A stretch of DNA of 64,000 bases from Macrosoma leucophasiata (taxonomy: Eukaryota; Arthropoda; Insecta; Lepidoptera; Hedylidae), in contig JAWQUS010000008.1 of NCBI GenBank assembly GCA_036365455.1, forward strand, positions 21,187,501-21,251,500, read 5' to 3'. Positions 41,701 through 54,207 of this stretch are shown one piece after another (positions within the stretch are counted from its first letter, which is position 1; each line of letters starts with the position of its first letter). Made by a program: the position numbers and the translations under genes. Under the pieces are notes generated by a model that worked only from the letters and a program-made list of their open reading frames with translations, was not told the origin of the DNA and made no database searches.

Positions 41701-44555
41701 TGTGAAGATTAGTCAATCAGGAATATAGAAATGGCAAATGGTTATTGACTATAGACTTCTTTACGAACGGACAAAATCTGATAAATATTAATTACCGTAT
41801 ACTGAGGCATTGCTCGTATTTTCGAAGCCACTAAGATCTAATGAGGCCAGGTAATAACTACTTTACCTCATTAGATCTTAGCTCATGATACCATCAAATA
41901 TTAATGGCAAATATGTGAATAGAGCGTACAGCATTTACTTAGTACCCCGGACGGTCATTACGAATTTTTGGGGGTACCGTTTGGATTTTAAAACGCACCG
42001 GCGACTTTTTAACGTATGATAAACAGTGTCCATAAGAAAGAGATATCACGAAATGTATGTTTTGTGTACCTAGATAATATAACTATTTATGCAAAAACAA
42101 CACAGTAATCACCTGTGTTGGGATAAAATAAAATGTAAAGATACGTACAAATGACCTAGAAGCCTACGTTCGCTGCACGTAGTGTAGACCAGAATTTTCA
42201 TATTCTCTGATCACTGCAGAATATTTCAGATTGAACCCTTGGACCATAGATTTAGTAGTGATGCTCTGTTACCACTAAACCACTAAGATAAATCCAGTGA
42301 CAATTAAAAAAGGAAAATTAGGAGTGCGATTACTGGTTTAAATTTTTGTGATGAATGATACTTATTCGTTTCTCCTATTAACAATAACGGTTTTACATAC
42401 GTCGAGTCTTTCAGGAGCAGTTCAAAATTTTATATAAAGAAAACGAATCATTGAAATTTTTGAAAAATAGGCACAACTACCAACTTTTGTCATCAAATTG
42501 GATAAATCTTCCTTATATGTGTTCGTTTTTGTCAGTAATTTATATAAAAATAACAATGTTAAAAAAATGCAAATATTTAAAAACCTGCTATATCGGTAGC
42601 AATGTTCGCCGGGTCAGCTACTATAGAATAATATTCTAATACGGAATATCTCAATTTCTCCAAAAGCCCAAGTTTCAAACACAACACTCTAGCATCTTCT
42701 ATTTCATTCATATTTCTTTTATTAAACAGAGTTGGTGAAACAACTTTGAACATACCCAAACCTCAGTTTTACTCGAGACAAATCAAACTGCGTTGACGTC
42801 AGTACGACACTAACTGTAACAGCACATTTCTCTGTAACCGGATTAGCAATGAACTTAGGCGTAAGAACCGTCCGTTCAATAAGAGTACGGCATTAAATTA
42901 TTAAGGCTTCACCTTAGTACATACAAATTATTTTTTAAAATTAAAACATTCATTACACTCTGATAATAAATTACAGTTATATGCTTGGACCATATTAGCA
43001 GTAAAGGACTTTTTGCATACTAGGCTCACTCATTGTACGGTTTGCCTAAAAAAGAAGGTAATATTTCAAAGTACCTATTAGGCAAAAATAAAGTTACTTC
43101 GAATAACCAAAGATTAATTCGTGTGTCTGTATGGCAATTTCGACCTATACCGTAAACTAGTACCATAAATTACACATAAACTATTTGAAATGTAAATATT
43201 TCATAAACGCGCTCTTAACCGACAAAATTGTGATTCCCCAAAATAAAAATTAAACGCCTACTTTGTAACTAACAAGAAAATATCGCAATTGCAACTCGCC
43301 CACGTGATATATAAGCATCTAAGTGACAAAAAGTGTACCTTATCTGTGTGGGGCGACTTCAAGGATCTCTTTGAGTAACATTAATCGGGTTTCATAGCGT
43401 TCATGCGTCCACTTCACAAGCACTGAAACGACGTAACCCACCTCTGAGACGATGATCCTTAAGGCTTCTCCATAAGGACACCAGTCCCACGCACACGTCA
43501 GCAATCACAGTTTAGGAATGAAGACGGGACAAAGTTAAAGTATATCGCGTGTCCGCCTTAAACCGCACTTTAAATTGTAGGGATTATAATCGAGATTAGT
43601 AAAATATGTGTGCATAACTGAATACTAAGTCAGAGTAAGTAATTTTGGGGTTTATCGATGGTGGAAAATTTAATTCTCCAGTTGCAATTTAGGAGTTTGG
43701 GTTTATTGTGGCATTCGAAAAAATGTGAGTTAAAAAACACGAGAATAAAAGGGATAGCTATGAGTTGGCTAGTCAGCACATACTTGTGTATCTAATTTTG
43801 ACGTGTCAAGAACATACCTATTGTTATAAGTAGAGTCATATCTACTATCTAGGTATACCATTGGTTTCATTCTTAAATAGGACAAAGACAGTAGTAAAGT
43901 TAATCATTTGATTTATTTTAATCAGTTTAACATTTCGTGGAAACAATTATGTAATCAACTTTTTCTAAATTAGGAGATTGTAAAGTCTATCACAACGTGC
44001 ACGATTAAAATTATTATAGTTACCACTGTGGGATTAAAACTTTGAACGAAGAGGGTGCGTTGCATAGCAACAAAATATTGAGTAAATGACAATGCAACAA
44101 GGCCAGGTTTTGTTTCGAACGTAATGTAAGGACTTTATTGTACACAGTTTTTGTGGATTGAAAGTGGAAAACAAGTATAATACCTATATTGTAATGGTAA
44201 ATTAATGTACAAAAAATAATTTAAGTATATTTATTTGTATACAGTTTGGTCCTGTTGGGAAATACGAAGTGTTATAATTTAAAAATACTTGGCCATTTTT
44301 TAGTGTATCGAAACCCATAGTTTGAATAATTTGATCTACTTATGCCTAAGCATTTTAACTATATTGCGGAAATCTTGAAACTTCCTTATTAGATATGGTG
44401 AGATACATGGTGAGCTACTTCCTAATTAGGTAGGTGCGGTGACATACAGCTATGTCACAAATAAAATTATAATAGTGCTTGTACGTACCGGTGGTACTCT
44501 CGACGAAATCGTAGGTCACGTCAGAGACATTTGTGTGGCGATAAGTCTAATCTAT
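38729..44555. other. Long AT-rich region, no gene seen
   Basis: Apart from a repeat J scrap at 39100-39200, a ctcgtacttggctggttttc ending at 39450, a repeat F scrap at 42600-42620 and the hairpin at 41832, nothing stands out. Open frames are short and unconserved in character. Confidence 0.5.
41832..41880. other. Perfect 15-bp inverted repeat
   Basis: taagatctaatgagg and cctcattagatctta with a 19-base loop, in otherwise featureless AT-rich sequence. Confidence 0.8.
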
Positions 44556-44812
44556 CTATATATTAAAAAATCAATTGCTGTTCGTTAGTCTCGCTAAAAC
44601 TCGAGAATGGCTCTACCGATTAGGTTAATTTTAATTTTGAATTATTTCTGGAAGCCCAAGGAAGGTTTAAAAGGTAAGAAAATATGAAGAAATTGAAGGG
44701 GAATAGTAAAAAACACAATTTCACATTTTCCCATACAAATAGTCCGTATCTATCAAACCTTTGACACATTATTTCATTCTCAGGCAATACGAAGTTTGCC
44801 GGGTCAACTAGT
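44556..44812 (+). repeat. Dispersed repeat F (CTAGT-ended)
   Basis: tctcgctaaaactcgagaat through gaagtttgccgggtcaacta, over 85 percent like the 57.1-kb copy by eye. Confidence 0.75.
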
Positions 44813-44991
44813 AGGTATATAATATTTGGACTGTGATTTGGATGTCCGGAACCGTTTTTAATAGTAGGTACATACGGTAGCAAGGTACTGATGTCGGTTT
44901 TATGCAAACTTGGTGAAAAATATTTTATTCTAAAGGTTGATCCAGACATTGTAACGTACACCTCGATATAATTCTGTCTTAAGTAACTTCT

Positions 44992-45286
44992 ACTGGTGGT
45001 ATAGCTCCAATGACGGAGCTCGCGGGCGCGTAGGCAAGGCACCGCCGCATTACCTAATATACTTGGCGCTAAATGGAAGTGTTCAGCACTATCGTGTTCC
45101 GGTCAAGTGGTAATGTACGGTCCTGGAATTTCCGGCACAGAGGCATAACCCCTTAAACCTCAGGAGTGGTAACGCATCTGCATTTTGACCTTGGTCTTTG
45201 TGTGGGTGTCTATAGGCTGCAGTCATCACTTAACATCAATGTGAACTGCATGCTAGTTTGCCACTTCCATTACATAAAATAACAAC
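44992..45286 (+). repeat. Dispersed repeat D
   Basis: tactggtggtatagctccaa through gccacttccattacataaaa; nearly complete. Confidence 0.8.
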
Positions 45287-45289
45287 CAT

Positions 45290-46055
45290 TTATAGAGCGC
45301 CGTGCGTATAGGTTGGTATCATAAACCATTAATCCTTCTTTAATAGGTTCGTCTGCACCAAAATTTTTGTTAAAGTTACGGTTTTTTTGAAATGTAACAA
45401 TAACATTGACTTCAACAGTTAATGCAGAATGCGTTACACTAGCGTAGTTTTTGACATTGTTCAAGTTACTACCAGGGCTGACAGAATCCCTTATTACCTG
45501 ACACATTAGGGTTAATTTTAACATTAACCAGCGCAGCTCGGTCAGATACGATTCAAGTAAAATGTATGACGTCATTTATCAATTTTCAAAAAGTTTTTTT
45601 TTTACTTAACTAGTATTTTTACAATTTTTTTAAAAGGTAGAGCAAGGTGATGCGACTTATATAGAATAAAAAATAAAATAGGTAATATTATTTTAATCGA
45701 ATTACAACAAAAACTGCATATCCTGACTCCTGATATCAAATATTACAAGAAATAAAGATTTACATTATTATTTTGAGACAGATCAATTAGCCTATTGTGG
45801 TGATAACTCCCAAAGTCTGTACGCACCTTTAACAAAATGGGACTAGCATCGGACAAGTGAATGGCATGTGATTGGTTAATGAAATTTGAATACACATTTA
45901 TTAAACAAACAATTAATGTACAATTTGCGATTCGATTGTTAGTGTAGACAATAACGTTCCAATGACCATCGCTAAATACAATTTTGTTAATCCCTGCAAA
46001 TATTTGGTAAGCATTTACTCCATTTGATTATAAATGATCCGTTCCTACACACCTT
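45290..46055. other. AT-rich, no gene seen
   Basis: Contains a 101-residue minus frame (45270-45575) without recognisable features; treated as chance. Confidence 0.45.
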
Positions 46056-46059
46056 TTTC

Positions 46060-46374
46060 GGGCTCTGTCAATTTATACGTTTCGCGTCGGACCGCTGCTG
46101 TGCCGAAGCGGTGCGTTTGTCGTATGACGCACGGACGGTCATTTGTTTTCATACAAAGAGCACGGCGCGGCAACAGTACGACCACAGTATAGATACAAAT
46201 TATATTGTGGTACGACGTCGGTACCGCGAACGCTCGACAACAGGAACGACGCCAAACTGTTGCCGCACCGTGCGTTTCGTATGCAAAACAAATGACCGTC
46301 CGTGCATCATACGACAATCGCACCGCTTCGGCACTGCAGCGGTCCGTCACAAAAAACCTAAATTGAAAGAGCCC
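46060..46374. mobile_element. MITE with about 100-bp terminal inverted repeats
   Basis: gggctctgtcaatttatacg at the left and gcggtccgtc...gaaagagccc at the right are the ends of long inverted arms. Each arm contains the match cgaagcggtgcg / cgcaccgcttcg and the block gacggtcatttgtttt with its inverse. The element is GC-rich compared with its surroundings. Confidence 0.75.
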
Positions 46375-46518
46375 TTCCAGAGGACATTTAAAATTTAGAC
46401 ATTACTTACAATCAATACATCACTGTTCGTTAACCCAGAGGTTAAATACTGGTGGTATGTATACGGTTTCCACGGAGTATTTTTAGCCGTTGATTTTAGA
46501 AATATTTTTTATATTAAT

Positions 46519-46838
46519 ACTAGCTGTGCCCGCGACTTCGGCCACGTGAGAAAAAATATGATTGTTCAGTATCTACCCGGCCGAAGTCGTGGGAGCAGCT
46601 AGTATAAAAGAAAGCTAAGTTACTCCTTATCACATCAGCTATCTGCCAGTGCAAGTCCCGTCAAAATTGGTAGAGTCGTTCCCAAGATTAGCCCCGCCAA
46701 ACAGACAGACAGAGAGACAAAAATTGTAAAACATATTGTTTTGGTATATGTACCGTGTATACATACATATGCATTTAGTAAAAAGCGGTTATTTTAATAT
46801 TACAAACAGACACTCGAATTTTATTTATTTGTTTAGAT
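46519..46838 (+). repeat. Dispersed repeat E, single-unit copy
   Basis: Head actagctgtgcccgcgactt and inverse gtgggagcagctagtataaa; tail gcatttagtaaaaagcggtt. The ends resemble Helitron-like repeats of Lepidoptera, but the class is not certain. Confidence 0.8.
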
Positions 46839-47397
46839 TAGTGAGATAAATCTGTAAACATAGGGTTATTATTATATTTCATTGAACACTCATTCTCGCT
46901 AAAACCTCGCGAAAACCTAAGTACAAACACATTATGTATGTTTTAGGTTTACAATTTTTTTTTGTTCACTTGCTCCAATAGTAATTTTTCACCCTCTATT
47001 TACGACATACGTACGTCACTCCCTCACCCCTCTCACATGTCAGGCTGCCGAACAATTTTATTTGATCTAAAACATTTGATAGCCTTTGTATGTTTTACCT
47101 TTGATTTTACTTTGAATTGAAACGCGGCACTGACGTATCCGTCGCATCCATCAGTTGTTAGCATCGGCTAAAGTAATTAGGTATGGCTATTCAAAATTTT
47201 AACTACATCGGTAGCTCAGTGGCAGTCCAGAGCCCAGAGAGCCGGTTCGATGACCGCGTAGGGGTATAAGCTGATTGGTCTGTGGGTATACGTGATAACA
47301 AGGTACATTGTTTACGCATCTCCAATAGTAATTCGGACAACAGAAACTTTGTGACTTCGAAGCTTTATATTCGGTGAGAGCAAATCACTCAACAGTA

Positions 47398-47475
47398 TTT
47401 CTGTGGTAAAGCGGCTGGACTGGTTATCCTGAGGTCGCAGGTTCGATTCCTGCCCGAAGTCAAAGTTTTCTTTCC
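47398..47475 (+). repeat. tRNA-derived SINE B
   Basis: ctgaggtcgcaggttcgatt followed by cctgcccgaagtcaaag. It has a tRNA-like B box without a full cloverleaf. Confidence 0.65.
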
Positions 47476-48120
47476 GTTTTTTCTTTAATTTCTAAAGTTC
47501 ACTTGCATGTGTTATTGCGAAAAATAAATAGTACAAGTATTTCTGTACTACATATTTATGTATTTACACTTTCATGCACCCAAAAAAATGTTACATGAGG
47601 TGGACTTAATGCTATATAGCATTCTCTGCCTGTAAACATCTCTTCAAGTCGTGTCCCTAACGGGGTAGGGAGTAAAATCAGCCTTTTCTGACCCCCTCCC
47701 CCCTATTGTCACGCTATGTCACACTATCTGTGACCCCCTACAAATATTACGTCACAAAACCTAAAACCTCTGACATTTTTTTTAAACAATTAATGTCTAA
47801 CAAATTATTTAAAAACAAAATGAACTGTAAACGTTACGTTCCCGTTGAACCTCCGTCCCCTCTGTCACATTTAGTCACGCTCAGCGAGATCCCTCCCCCA
47901 CTTATGCGAAAGTATTTTATGGCCCCTAATTCTCAACTCATATAAAGGTATCTATTATTATGATGATTTGAAAACACAACTAACTCTAACTAACTCTGAA
48001 TATCACAGTTGAGAGACGACTTGTAAAAAAATAATGTGCTACCGTTTTCGAGGGGGGACACTTTAAAATTCAATTCCGTGGACAAGTTCGTCGAATACCT
48101 AAGCCAAGCCATCTCCAAGA

Positions 48121-48515
48121 TATTATATTGACATACGCTTACTCGATAATATTGTATACCTAACGTGTTTGCTGTTTCGAGTCTTTTACTTCCACGCTAT
48201 AATATTTTAAAATGAGAATATTTGATTTAACTGCCGCCAAATAATAATTTTCAGCGCTACCGTGTTCTGATGTCAATGAAAGACACTTAACAGCAACAAA
48301 TGTATCTACTGCTCCAAGATATTAAATTGACATACGCTTACTCGATAATATTGTATACCTAACGTGTTTGCTGTTTCGAGTCTATCACTTCCACGCTATA
48401 ATATTTTAAAATGATAATATTTGATTTCACTGCCTCCAAATAATAATTTTCAGCGCTACCGTGTTCTGATGTTAATGAAAGACACTTAACAGCAACAAAT
48501 GTATCTACTGCATAA
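48121..48515 (+). repeat. Tandem duplication, period about 199 bp
   Basis: ttgacatacgcttactcgat occurs at 48128 and again at 48327, and the following bases (ccacgctataatattttaaa, cagcgctaccgtgttctgat, gcaacaaatgtatctactgc) repeat with a handful of substitutions. Confidence 0.9.
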
Positions 48516-48544
48516 CATAACATGGCCTCTGTTATTATGAATAC

Positions 48545-48645
48545 TTCTACTTTTATGTTACAAAGTTGGCAAATAAGCATGTAGTTTATAGACATCTACT
48601 CAAAAACCGGGGGACAAAATGCAGATGCGTTACCACCCCTAAGGC
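48545..48645 (-). repeat. Dispersed repeat D, partial
   Basis: ggcaaataagcatgtagttt to gcgttaccacccctaaggcg. Confidence 0.6.
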
Positions 48646-50035
48646 GATCAACACACTGCACGGCAGATTTTAACATTCTATGCAAATATTTCGATTTGTA
48701 TCGAAAACACGCCTAGGGAAACATACTGCTGACGCGACGTCGCGCGGGACGGCAGTATGAAAAAAATCTGCGGTGCAGTGTGTTAGCGCCTAACATCTAA
48801 GTTGTTCTGTACCACAGTACAAATATGAAGTGACACAAATAGATATTTATACTACACATTGTTTGTATCGGTAAGACAGTAGACTGTTTTTTTGACCATG
48901 ATAGCGATGATTGTCACAACGACAGTCACAGTTTAAACAAAAAGTGAAATACTAAGACGGAACTATGTCATAAAATGTGTTAAACTGAGGTAGCGCACGC
49001 AATGAGCCCGTCTTGCCCTCACCGCTGGCACCGCATCGGCTAAAAATACAAACTCGACACCTTTTTGATGCAGTGTTTATAATACTCCCATATTGTTATT
49101 GCCTAGATAATACGGTCACTCAATCATAAAACAAGTCTGTCAGTAGTTCATTAGTTGCGTTGCTCTATATAATTATTGGCTAAGGAATAGGTTTATGGGA
49201 TAGAATGCTTGGGTAATTATGTTTACTATTTTGAGTAAAATAATTATGTTTACTATCTTAAAGGTTCCGTAAGGTGTATTCGAGTAATTACGAAAGGATT
49301 TTCAGAGAGTTCGAAGGTTTCATAAATAAGATATTTACTAGTTATAATGAATGTAAGATTTGGAATTACCTCTGTCGGCTTAATGGTAGAAAAAAAAAAA
49401 CATAAAATAGACATGAGCAATACCACCAGCCGTTAATTGCAATAAAGTGATAATCTATGGAATAATTACAAATAATATTGAATAATGTACCAGGTTTAGT
49501 AATAAGGGTAAAAGGAAATATCAATAAAAACACGAAAAGCGGTTATTTTAAAAAATGGCTAACGCTTACCTTCGGTTATTCATAGTAATCACAGATAACT
49601 TTCAGGGGGAGCGTATTATGATGGCCGCCAAGTGAGTATCTACTCACAGAGCAAAAACAAAAGCCGCGTTTGATAGAAAACTCCAACAATTAGAATTACC
49701 AGATTTTCGAAGTTAGCCGAATGCACCATACCGAAAGGAACAGTCCTGGTAATTCTCCGATAGTTGGGGTTAAAGGGATTTTAATTATTACTCCATTTAC
49801 CATCATCCCAACATTAATAATAATATTCACACGATCAAACATGTTTTGCATTATTAACATAGTCGTTGGTGTCGTTACAAAGAAAACATTTTTTAAGCTA
49901 TTGCATAGCTTCTATCGCGGGCCTTGAGCGCGGGGACCGAATTCAGAAATTCCGTAACGCAAAAAACCGGACGCTCCGGATTACAAATTTTAAACTCCTT
50001 TAAAGAAAGTCATGTATAATTTCCCCGTCCGACCT
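48646..50035. other. No gene seen upstream of the tRNA
   Basis: A short inverted pair around ctgcacggcagatttt (48657) and aaatctgcggtgcagtg (48764) suggests a remnant of a roughly 125-bp TIR element; otherwise empty. Confidence 0.5.
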
Positions 50036-50039
50036 CGTG

Positions 50040-50120
50040 GGTAGCGTGGCCGAGCGGTCTAGGCGCTGGTTTAAGGCACCAGTCTCTTCGGAGGCGTGGG
50101 TTCGAATCCCACCGCTGCCA
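50040..50120 (+). tRNA. tRNA-Leu (anticodon AAG)
   Basis: 81 bases fold as a class II tRNA. The acceptor stem GGTAGCG pairs with CGCTGCC, the A box is TGGCCGAGCGG, and the anticodon arm CTGGTTTAAGGCACCAG has AAG in the loop. A variable arm follows (tctcttcggag), then the T arm GTGGGTTCGAATCCCAC, which contains the B box. Discriminator is A, and a T-run (ttgttttt) 3 to 11 bases downstream can serve as the Pol III terminator. Unlike the tRNA-like SINE heads elsewhere in the window, all stems are intact. Confidence 0.93.
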
Positions 50121-50834
50121 AGATTGTTTTTGTTCATTTATTTTTATTGTTTGTTTTACCATTCAATATTTAAAAAGTGCTCGGCTCTTATTCAACGAGA
50201 TCGCGAAACGGCTGGTCGACACTTCCCGTGACCAGAGGACTGGCCAATTTTTAGGTCAAAGAATCAGCATTGCCATCCAACGAGGCAATGCTGCCAGCCT
50301 TCTGGGTACCATAACACAGGAAGGCAGTGATGCGGAATTTTTAGACGCATGTTGTTTTTAATTTAGGTATAACTTTATTTTATGTAAATATTATTTAGGT
50401 TTTAAATATATTTTAATTTAAAAAACAAAATATTTGAAAAGTGGTAAATATTAATAGAAAATTATTGTTTCATTTTTCTATTTTTTTTCTTTTATTTGCA
50501 TTTTATTTTGTTTTGCATAATTTTAGATAAATATGTAAATACAATAGCTTTACCGCGGCAGTCCTCGAGTACCACACGTCTTTTTTTTAATCCAATACAC
50601 AACTATCTTCTATTTTTATCCGCACAAGAGCATAATTATTAAAGAAGCTGATGTCATTGTTCTGACGCAATTGATGTATCATACAGTGTTCATTACTGTA
50701 AATCAATTTTAATTTTAACGATTGGGGAACGGTCGGCTGGCTACAAGACCGGGCTGGGATGCGACGTAAATATCAATTTACTGTGACAACTTCTGCCGAC
50801 ATCACAATAATATATTGACATGTTACTAATCATC

Positions 50835-51345
50835 TATACTTATAATAAATCTGTAGAAGTGTAAATTCTGTACATTAAAAATATTGAAAAATAAATACCA
50901 GGGGATGTTATTAGATCGATACCGAACACAAATATGTGATTAGAAAAATTTTTCTCTGTCTGTCTGTCTGTCTGTTTGTTCAAACATCACATAAAAACTA
51001 CCGGTCCGATTACAATGAAACTTGGTATGATTATACTTTAACCTTTGGCGCACAACACTGGGAACTTTTTATCCCGGAAAAATGTCTGTTTGTCTGTGTG
51101 TTTGTGCACGCTTATTTCAGAAACGGCTTATTCGATTTGCGGTTTTCACTAATATATTGTGGTAAGTTTCACTAAACATTTAATGTTTGTTCCATGTGAA
51201 TCGGTTCAGAAATAAAAAACTTATGTCAATTTAAAGAATCGTATCGAATATTTTTAAGCTATTCTGTATCTTAGTTCTATCTTTTAGGGAGTTTCGTACC
51301 TAATAGGTAAAAACGGACCCTACGGATAACTAATCCTCCGCTGTC
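50835..51345 (+). repeat. Dispersed repeat G, plus copy
   Basis: About 500 bp from cttataataaatctgtagaa through a (CTGT)n run and cagaaacggcttattcgatt to ttttagggagtttcgtacct. Matches 18480-18990 inverted. Confidence 0.8.
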
Positions 51346-51519
51346 ATATCTCATGGTTTTCAAAGTCTACAATTGACGTCACGAGAAAAAAATATTTTTG
51401 AATTTTTAATATACAGGCCAACTGGGCTATAAATATGCTATAACTATAAATGAAAACATAACATAAGTCATTTAAAAATAATGTTAACCGTTCACAAAGA
51501 AAGGGACAGTTAAAAATAA

Positions 51520-51715
51520 AGTGTTGTTTACAGCACGTCCGACGCTTCGGTTGACGCTGCCGCGCTGTCAGCAGCGTCCGACGCACGCAGACGTCGTTTC
51601 CGTAGCGCTGCAACAGCGCAACATTCCAATCGCGACACTATCAGACACTTGTCGCTTGTCGCTCGCACTGATTTATACCGACATCGCTTTCGTCAAGTAC
51701 ACCAACAACTAACCA
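51520..51715. other. CpG-rich island of unknown role
   Basis: About 190 bases unusually rich in CG (gtccgacgcttcggttgacg, cgtccgacgcacgcagacgt) in AT-rich surroundings. On the minus strand TATAAAT at about 51675 lies upstream of most of it. It could be a promoter/5' leader or part of an unrecognised element. Confidence 0.3.
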
Positions 51716-51784
51716 ACGTTTGTTAGGCAGAACAGTTAAGGCTCATTCCAAGCGAATTCCATATTCATTGAATAAGACTTTCCT

Positions 51785-51872
51785 TTTTTTGATGTTATGG
51801 AAGTGGCAAGCAAGCATGCAGTTCACATTGATGGTAAGTGATGATTGCAGCCTATAGACCCCCCAAACAAAA
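51785..51872 (-). repeat. Dispersed repeat D, partial
   Basis: gttatggaagtggcaagcaa through agtgatgattgcagcctata. Confidence 0.65.
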
Positions 51873-52181
51873 TTCATCCAAAATAACATAAAAATGAATT
51901 TTCTGTAATGATGACTTCGCATAACGTTAGCATCAACTTCAACTCGATTGGTAATAGGTTATGGGTCGTCATGTTTATAATTGTGAAATTATAGTCATAT
52001 ATACATATTCATATATAAAACAAAGTGATGTTAGTTACACTACTTATAACTCAAGAACGGCGGGAACGACTTTATTGATTTTTGTGTTTTTGATAGTTTT
52101 TTTTTCGAATAGGATAATAGGCAAGTCTACGAATATGTAATTCTTATTTGTAGAGGCAAGGATAAATAAATAATATTCATC

Positions 52182-52222
52182 AATAGGCGCGTTTACACAG
52201 AGCGTGTGTAAACGCACCTATT
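52182..52222. other. 17-bp inverted repeat with 7-base loop
   Basis: aataggcgcgtttacac and gtgtaaacgcacctatt pair with one mismatch. The inner cgcgtttacac/gtgtaaacg recalls the ends of some TIR elements. Confidence 0.7.
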
Positions 52223-52559
52223 AATAAACAAAATAAAAAAAAATCGTATATAAAATTCAAATTCAAATTCAAATTATTTATTGCGTTATGTCATATGGGT
52301 ACATAGGTGGTATTGCACAATGACACCCTGTTAGGGTATAGCAACATAAGAGGGGAAGCTTATGTAATAAGGGGAAAGTTAAATATTATCATTTATTTAG
52401 ATTAAACAATATCATTTGAAGGTGTCGCTCAAATAATCCTGAATATTATAGTAACATTTATCGATGAGTAATTGTTTGATATTTTTAATGAATGTATTGT
52501 AGTTTGTTTCGTTTTTTAATGATGTTGGTAATTTATGATATAGCATCAGTCTAGCCGCC

Positions 52560-52642
52560 TTGTAGAGTTGGGTAGTGTAGGGTAGTGTAGGATAGGGTGG
52601 GGTAGTTTAGGGTAGGGTAAGGTAGAGTAGTGTAGGGTATGA
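52560..52642 (+). repeat. G-rich minisatellite (gtagtgtaggg-like)
   Basis: About 80 bases of variants of ggtagtgtag and ggtagggta. The G-run/T/A pattern recalls telomere-like repeats, but it is not the insect TTAGG array. It abuts a hAT-MITE fragment. Confidence 0.75.
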
Positions 52643-52643
52643 T

Positions 52644-52800
52644 CATAGAGCAACACGAGCCACCGGCCGCCGCGGCGCACCGGAGGGGAGTAGCCATAGT
52701 GTTTATTACCGAAGCAAAACATTCTGTCACTTTTTGCGGAGGGAACTATGTGTGATACCCACCCACACACACTACAAAAAACGTCTATCACAAGTACATA
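52644..52800. repeat. Fragment of the 20.1-kb hAT-MITE family
   Basis: Begins catagagcaacacgagccac and runs, inverted, through gtcactttttgcggagggaa to aaaaaacgtctatcac, matching the right half of the family. The far end is missing. Confidence 0.6.
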
Positions 52801-53670
52801 CTTGTTGAATTTGTTCTTGTCAACGTTCCTAAAAACAAATAATATCTTAACAATAATTTTAGGTAAGTATTATAATAGCATCGTCTGTCCTCTAAAGTAG
52901 GGTTATCTAGGTTCGTCCGAACATGACATGACCGGTTCACTTATCGGTACTTAATCGGGACAATATTGCCAATTTAATATATTATAACCCATTACGGTTG
53001 AGAGAGACATCGGTTGTGGGTTACTCACAAAATGGGGACAAGCACGCGAACCCCCGTATATTCAATTTCATAGAGAAACTTATTTTATGTCAACCGAGTT
53101 ACTCGCTCACGAAAAGAACGGAATTGATCAATGCTAATGCAAAGAATTAATGTCATAAATAACTTTTGAATTATGCCTACGCCGTACGTTCTCTGAGAGA
53201 AAACGGCTATTGTAGTCAGAAGTATTTAAAGTGACCAAATAAATTAAGAACAACTCTCTTATATGACTCATGACGCTAATATAACTATAATATTATATGT
53301 TTTCAAAACTTTTTGCACGAGGCAAAGAGTTAAAATAGTTGTCCGATGTAAATATATATAGTTGGGATGTTTCTTTTTAACAGTAAGGTTTTTTCCGTTG
53401 GCAAGAATGCCAAGAAATTGACAAGAAATTCATATTATATTAGGTTTAGAAGTCTTTTTCAGTCCTATTATAATATGATGTATTTTTTTACCTTGATTGG
53501 GCGCTAAATAAACTCAGTGTGGGAAATATCCAATTAACACTTGATCCACGATCCAGGGATTCAACTTAAGAAGTTAGGCTGCAGGCTTCTTTTTTGTTCT
53601 ATGGTTTGTTTTTTTATTTCTATGTACGAGTAGTACAGTATTAACTGAACGTTGGCTGCACTAATAAAAT
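52801..53670. other. No gene seen
   Basis: AT-rich with no repeats that I can match elsewhere in the window, up to the possible orphan exon. Confidence 0.45.
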
Positions 53671-53687
53671 GTTTTTCTCTCTTTCAG

Positions 53688-53795
53688 GGAAAACAGTGTG
53701 TGAATAAAAAAATACCGTCAAAATTGTCTTGTCGCTTCGAGAAATGTCTCTACTCTTTGACGGAGCCGCATTCTACGATGTATATAAAATGTTCG
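53688..53795 (+). CDS. Possible orphan exon
   Basis: A strong acceptor (tttttctctctttcag), 36 open codons in only this frame, and a TCG|gttagt donor give a phase 0-0 exon. The peptide is Cys- and Lys-rich (GKQCVNKKIPSKLSCRFEKC). I do not recognise it. It could be a receptor tail exon by phase, but it shows no helix-8 pattern. Confidence 0.22.
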
Positions 53796-54207
53796 GTTAG
53801 TTAATAACCTCTTTATTCAGCCTGATTTATGTGAAAATTTGTTAACAAAATCAATAAATGTATAAAACATGATTATTATAAGATTAAGTTACAAAATGAT
53901 TTTATAAATTATAAGATAGGCATCAAGTAGATGTAATGACGACGATAGGTTTAAGAGTACCTAACACATATAGCTTATAATGTACTTTATAAAAAGTAGA
54001 AGACTAGACGACTAGACTTCACGCTACAGGCTATCCACGATGGGCAGGCAGAGATAAATGCATTCATACAATTCGCTAGATAGATAAATTGTACCACATC
54101 GCCGGGCACTTTAACAAAGTCCGAGGGCAGCATTGAAAAATTGCCACTGAACGTACTCGAAAGCTCTTAGCGATTGCTCTTAGTAAGAAAACACTGTAAT
54201 TTTTTAC

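Noticed and set aside
44620..45042. 140-codon minus-strand open frame
   Set aside because: It covers repeat F and the edge of repeat D; the same peptide reappears at the 57.1-kb copy of repeat F.
46024..46398. Overlapping 124- and 101-codon open frames on opposite strands
   Set aside because: They are the two arms of a TIR element read in each direction.
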